This document shows positions 6,910-9,695 of a stretch of 9,695 nt of DNA, one piece after another. The notes under the pieces were generated by a model that saw only the letters and a list, made by a program, of their open reading frames with translations, had not been told where the DNA came from and ran no database searches. The stretch is taken from assembly GCA_001872925.1 (NCBI GenBank), contig MNYD01000028.1:1-9695 (forward strand), read 5' to 3'. The position numbers and the translations under genes were made by a program. Source of the stretch: Dehalococcoidia bacterium CG2_30_46_19 (GTDB lineage Bacteria > Chloroflexota > Dehalococcoidia > GIF9 > AB-539-J10). Within the stretch, counting starts at the first letter, position 1. Every line of letters begins with the position of its first letter.

Positions 6910-7755
6910 TTGCTTATCATCAGCATAAACCCCGTCGCTTTTGCCATCGGCACCCTCCAAGTAAGGTGGTATGGGATTTTGGTGGCTATAGCTGTAATAA
7001 CACTGCTAGCCATTACCTTCCGAGAGATGAGGCAGCATGCTATCCCAGAGAGCACCATCTATAATCTGTTCTTTTGGGGACTCATTGGTGGCATTATTGG
7101 AGGAAAGTTAGTTTACCTCATTCAACCGTGGTTCCTCCATGGGGTAACCCCCACCGAAATTATTTCACCCTACGGTTGGGCGCTGCATGGATCTATCCTC
7201 GGTACTATATTGGCAGGGTTAATTTACTGGAGAACAAGAGCAAGGGAGATTTCCTTCCAGAACTTGCCAGGTATAGGAGATGCTGTAGCTACAGGAGCAC
7301 CGCTAGCCCAGGCAATTGGTAGAATTGGCTGCACCATAAATGGCTGTTGCCATGGCAAGCCCAGCCCGTTTCATTCTTTCCCTGGAGCAGTTATCTATAC
7401 CAATCCTCATAGTGCTTGTAGACTTTTGGGAGTACCTCTATATCCAACACAAATTTACTTCGTATTATGGAATCTGATAGTTTTCGCTGTGGTATGGCGA
7501 TTACGGGGACGGCTCAAACCACAGGGCTCCCTTTTTCTTCTTTATCTTTCTCTTTATTGTGCTGGTGATTTCGGCTTGAGATTTCTTCGTATCGATCCCC
7601 CACTTCTCCTTGGACTTCAAGAAGGGCAAATCATCAGCTTAGCAATATTGGTGGTGGTTTTACCGGTGCTTATTATCAAGATTCGCAGGTTTCGCCAAAG
7701 GACTATTGCTGAATCTGTTGATAATACTACCCAGCAGCAAAATCAAGAAGGTTAA
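6910..7755 (+). CDS. lgt: Prolipoprotein diacylglyceryl transferase
   Basis: Lgt transfers diacylglycerol from phosphatidylglycerol to the lipobox cysteine of prelipoproteins, the first step of lipoprotein maturation in the cytoplasmic membrane. The 281-residue protein starts in the family manner (LIISINPVAFAIGTLQVRWYG, with Y21 in WYG), then has several membrane segments. It carries ALHGS (H93, the family's HGG region), the signature GRIGCTINGCCHG (137-149, with catalytic-type R138), YPTQIY (178-183) and the C-terminal FGLRFLRID (221-229, supplying the second conserved arginine). The usual glutamate of PTQLYE is F here. The start is TTG 6910, directly after the treT TAG. The AGGAAGGGA before it serves as ribosome site inside the treT tail, so translation is probably coupled. 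The 3' end overlaps recJ on the other strand by 29 bp. Confidence 0.95.
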   Translation: MLIISINPVAFAIGTLQVRWYGILVAIAVITLLAITFREMRQHAIPESTIYNLFFWGLIGGIIGGKLVYLIQPWFLHGVTPTEIISPYGWALHGSILGTILAGLIYWRTRAREISFQNLPGIGDAVATGAPLAQAIGRIGCTINGCCHGKPSPFHSFPGAVIYTNPHSACRLLGVPLYPTQIYFVLWNLIVFAVVWRLRGRLKPQGSLFLLYLSLYCAGDFGLRFLRIDPPLLLGLQEGQIISLAILVVVLPVLIIKIRRFRQRTIAESVDNTTQQQNQEG

Positions 7756-9409
7756 GGCGCAATACCTCCTCAGCACCCCAAAGACCCTTCTTCAACTGAT
7801 ATACAATGTCTATGCAATCGGGGATTCCCTCCGCTGGTTTCTGTGAATTGAAATCAAATGCTTGCCAGGTTACATCATTCTGTCTTAGTTTCAGCTCCAA
7901 GCGCTCCCCCTCATTCCCAAAATTGCGACTGTTAACTACCTCTACTCCACGGCTAAGGAAGATAGGTTGAGGATTGCCTACCCCGAAAGGGGCTAACTTC
8001 TGAATTAGATTCAGTATCTCGCCGTTAAGCGCCGATAATGTAATTTCAGCATCAATAGTTAATTTCGGTTGAATATCCAAGTGAGAAAGCTGGCTTGTTG
8101 CCAGGTTCATTAGCTTCTTGTTCAATTGAGCCAAATTCTCCCATTTTACGGTGAACCCTGCAGCTGCGGGATGCCCTCCAAAGGTGACCAGTAAATCACG
8201 ACATTTCTCTAATGCAAGCGAGATATTAAACTCAGGTATGCTGCGGCAACTTCCACGGCATAAGTCTTCACCGATATTGACTATAATAGCTGGTTTGTTA
8301 AATTCACGCACCAGCCTACTAGCAACAAGCCCGATAACACCAACAGGATACCCTTCATCACCTTCGATAATCAGTGGAAGTTTCTCTCTGAGCGGCATCC
8401 CCCTTTTCACTTTATTCAATACTTCCTCGGTCAACTTTTGCCTTTCCTTATTCCCTCTCACCAATTCCTCAGCCAAACCCTGAGCTTCGTCCGACGCTTG
8501 AGTAGTAAGCAGACGATAACTAACTAAAGCACCTCCCATCCTGCCAGCAGCGTTAAGATGAGGACCTAAAACCCATGAAATTTGCTCAGTATCAATCTTG
8601 CCAATCTCCAATCCGGACTGTTTAATCAATTCCTGAAGTCCCAATCGGCGAGTATTATTGAGAACCTTTAATCCTGTGCTTACCAGGTAGCGATTTTCAT
8701 CAACAAGGGGAACCATATCAACAACAGTGCCTAAAGCAACCAAATCCAGCAATTCATTAAGCCGTTCCTTTCTACTATCCTGGTAAAACAACGCTTGCAC
8801 AAGCTTCAAGGCAACACCCACACCAGCTAACTCCGAAAAGGGATATTGCGAATCTTTTCGCCTGGCATCAACCACAGCCACTGCCCGTGGTAAATCTCCT
8901 AATGGCAAATGGTGATCAGTGATAACCACATCCATACCTAATTTCCTAGCTTCATCTACTTTAATAATATCGGTAACTCCACAGTCGACAGTGATGATCA
9001 GGCTAACCGCCTGGCTGCGAATTCTTTCCAGTGCTATTAAATTCAAACCATGTCCTTCCTTAACACGGTCAGGAATATAAGGGACAACCTCGCCACCAAG
9101 CCCTGATAACCCTTCTACCGCCACAACTGCAGCTGTGACGCCATCGACATCGAAATCACCATAGATAGCAATTTTTTCCCTTGAAAGTAAAGCCTTATAA
9201 ATTCGAGCCACTGCCTGAGTCATATCAGGAAGCAAAAAGGGGTTACCTTCAAGACGATGGGCGACAGTTAAAAAGGATTCTATTTTATCAAGTTGCACAC
9301 CACGATTATAAAGAAGCTGGGCAACCAATGGTGGAAGACTCGAAGCACGCAAATATGCCTCAGGCGCTGAAGGCAAAAGATGCCACTGAACTCTCGGGAT
9401 TAACTCCAT
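7727..9409 (-). CDS. recJ: Single-stranded-DNA-specific exonuclease RecJ
   Basis: RecJ degrades single-stranded DNA 5' to 3' in recombinational, mismatch and base-excision repair. The 560-residue protein is full length for the family (E. coli 577). DHH-domain motifs are YGDFDVDGVTA (83-93), ITVDCG (139-144), TDHH (164-167), ELAGVGVALKL (193-203) and ALGTVVDMVPL (225-235). The DHHA1 part has the RSIPEFN region (389-395) and GGHPAAAGF (411-419), and a C-terminal OB-type domain begins near 450 with LAPFGVGNPQPIF (472-484). All expected metal-binding aspartates and histidines are present. ATG 9409-9407 is preceded by AGAGGT (plus-strand 9418-9423) eight bases upstream, which fixes the start. It converges with lgt, and no terminator fits between them. 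Confidence 0.96.
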   Translation of the reverse strand: MELIPRVQWHLLPSAPEAYLRASSLPPLVAQLLYNRGVQLDKIESFLTVAHRLEGNPFLLPDMTQAVARIYKALLSREKIAIYGDFDVDGVTAAVVAVEGLSGLGGEVVPYIPDRVKEGHGLNLIALERIRSQAVSLIITVDCGVTDIIKVDEARKLGMDVVITDHHLPLGDLPRAVAVVDARRKDSQYPFSELAGVGVALKLVQALFYQDSRKERLNELLDLVALGTVVDMVPLVDENRYLVSTGLKVLNNTRRLGLQELIKQSGLEIGKIDTEQISWVLGPHLNAAGRMGGALVSYRLLTTQASDEAQGLAEELVRGNKERQKLTEEVLNKVKRGMPLREKLPLIIEGDEGYPVGVIGLVASRLVREFNKPAIIVNIGEDLCRGSCRSIPEFNISLALEKCRDLLVTFGGHPAAAGFTVKWENLAQLNKKLMNLATSQLSHLDIQPKLTIDAEITLSALNGEILNLIQKLAPFGVGNPQPIFLSRGVEVVNSRNFGNEGERLELKLRQNDVTWQAFDFNSQKPAEGIPDCIDIVYQLKKGLWGAEEVLRLNLLDFAAG

Positions 9410-9436
9410 GCTTAATGACCTCTACAAGAACCTTTA

Positions 9437-9466
9437 ACTATACCACGATGGTAAAACCAGGGTAAA
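9437..9466 (-). promoter_or_regulatory. Predicted sigma-70 promoter of recJ
   Basis: On the minus strand TTTACC (9466-9461) and TATAGT (9442-9437) are 18 bp apart. The -10 matches five of six consensus bases and the -35 four of six. The expected start near 9430 gives a 5' leader of about 20 nt holding AGAGGT. Confidence 0.45.
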
Positions 9467-9507
9467 TACTACCAATTTGAGAGTGTTTACTAACCTCACC
9501 CTCTTTG

Positions 9508-9535
9508 TCCCCCTCTCCTTCAAAGGAGAGGGGGA
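9508..9535. repeat. Hairpin 1 of the compound repeat
   Basis: The arms CCCCCTCTCCTT (9509-9520) and AAGGAGAGGGGG (9523-9534) are perfectly complementary, and one more T-A pair closes the base. In practice this is an 11-12 bp stem with a small TCAA loop. No T-run follows, so it is not a classical terminator. Confidence 0.8.
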
Positions 9536-9545
9536 AGAGATTTAT

Positions 9546-9568
9546 AGAGAGGGGTTTCACCCCTCTCT
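9546..9568. repeat. Hairpin 2 of the compound repeat
   Basis: AGAGAGGGGT (9546-9555) pairs perfectly with ACCCCTCTCT (9559-9568) around a TTC loop, a 10-bp stem. It sits centrally between the two larger hairpins. Confidence 0.8.
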
Positions 9569-9578
9569 TACCTACACT

Positions 9579-9605
9579 CCCCCTTCCCTTGCTAAGGGAA
9601 GGGGG
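9579..9605. repeat. Hairpin 3 of the compound repeat
   Basis: CCCCCTTCCCTT (9579-9590) pairs perfectly with AAGGGAAGGGGG (9594-9605) around a GCT loop, a 12-bp stem. It resembles hairpin 1 but with a different arm order (CTTCCC against CTCTCC), so the two are related rather than identical copies. Confidence 0.8.
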
Positions 9606-9636
9606 TCAGGGGGATAGGTTGCTAAACAATCTCCCA

Positions 9637-9656
9637 ATTTGACCACACGGTCAAAT
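9637..9656. promoter_or_regulatory. Operator-like palindrome on an outward promoter (TetR-style site)
   Basis: ATTTGACC-acac-GGTCAAAT is a perfect inverted repeat with 8-bp arms and a 4-bp centre. It covers the -35 box and half the spacer of the promoter at 9639-9668, the typical place for a repressor. The size and GACC/GGTC core are in the style of TetR-family operators. The regulator is not in the window, so the family is a guess. Confidence 0.6.
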
Positions 9657-9668
9657 AGCCAATATAAT
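9639..9668 (+). promoter_or_regulatory. Predicted strong sigma-70 promoter reading out of the window
   Basis: TTGACC (9639-9644, five of six) and a perfect TATAAT (9663-9668) are 18 bp apart, with an expected start near 9675. It drives a plus-strand gene beyond the right edge, divergent from recJ. Confidence 0.65.
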
Positions 9669-9672
9669 CCCC

Positions 9673-9682
9673 TTGTGCACAA
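9673..9682. promoter_or_regulatory. Perfect 10-bp palindrome at the expected start point
   Basis: TTGTGCACAA is a perfect palindrome lying at about +1 of the outward promoter and followed by an A-run. It may be a second regulatory site or chance. Confidence 0.3.
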
Positions 9683-9695
9683 AAAAAGAACCTTA

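Larger units (their letters stand above)
9492..9620. repeat. Compound palindromic intergenic repeat (REP/MITE-like)
   Basis: A 129-bp element is bounded by an imperfect inverted repeat: 9492-9504 pairs with 9608-9620, with 10 Watson-Crick pairs, one G-T and two mismatches. Inside it lie three consecutive GC-rich hairpins (9508-9535, 9546-9568, 9579-9605), all built from C-run/G-run boxes of the CCCCCTCTCC or CCCCCTTCCC type. It is non-coding and has no transposase. The architecture is that of dispersed palindromic elements moved in trans, but copy number cannot be judged from one window. Confidence 0.75.

Noticed and set aside
9181..9465. Open plus-strand frame of 94 codons running past the recJ start
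   Set aside because: It is antisense to conserved RecJ N-terminal sequence and then to its ribosome site and promoter; the product resembles no protein.
9508..9605. Rho-independent terminator at the right end
   Set aside because: The stems are strong, but no T-run follows on either strand and no gene ends there: recJ starts nearby and the next gene lies outward.
9492..9620. CRISPR array or insertion sequence
   Set aside because: There are no regularly spaced identical direct repeats with unique spacers, and no transposase coding capacity.

Overview
The window reads as a compact bacterial chromosome segment of moderate GC with eight genes (one cut by the left edge), short gaps and no mobile-element genes. 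The best guess for the host is an uncultured member of the Chloroflexota, perhaps class Dehalococcoidia. This rests on a mannosyl-3-phosphoglycerate synthase (a family of archaea, Thermus and Dehalococcoides), a TreT-type trehalose synthase, and the style of the hairpin-rich GC-box repeat at the right end. It is an inference from gene content, not from a phylogenetic marker.

Layout. Positions 1-602 (minus) hold the N-terminal 200 codons of mpgS. A divergent promoter region (603-711) separates it from a plus-strand series: a YlxP/DUF503 protein (712-1005), a large MrfA/Hrq1-like DEAH helicase with a C-terminal zinc-binding DUF1998 domain (1013-3289), a Zur-type Fur-family repressor (3349-3795), an unrecognised six-helix membrane protein (3817-4467), the SRP receptor ftsY (4525-5433), trehalose synthase treT (5503-6909) and prolipoprotein diacylglyceryl transferase lgt (6910-7755). 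recJ lies on the minus strand (7727-9409) and overlaps the lgt tail by 29 bp. The last 286 bp carry no gene. They hold the recJ promoter, a 129-bp element made of three nested hairpins inside an outer inverted repeat, and a strong plus-strand promoter covered by a perfect operator-like palindrome and reading out of the window.

How the genes fit together. Two compatible-solute glycosyltransferases (mpgS and treT) frame the segment. ftsY and lgt both serve membrane and secreted proteins. The helicase and recJ are DNA-repair enzymes. The most interesting unit is zur plus the membrane protein. The repressor keeps all four positions of the E. coli Zur sensor zinc site. It is preceded by a 7-1-7 palindrome on the -35 box of a near-consensus promoter whose expected start point falls on the ATG, so the mRNA is probably leaderless. 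The membrane protein behind it has an internal duplication (HxxHV...S ... SDxxxP twice, about 101-105 residues apart), which makes it a candidate for an undescribed zinc transporter or zinc-responsive membrane protein.
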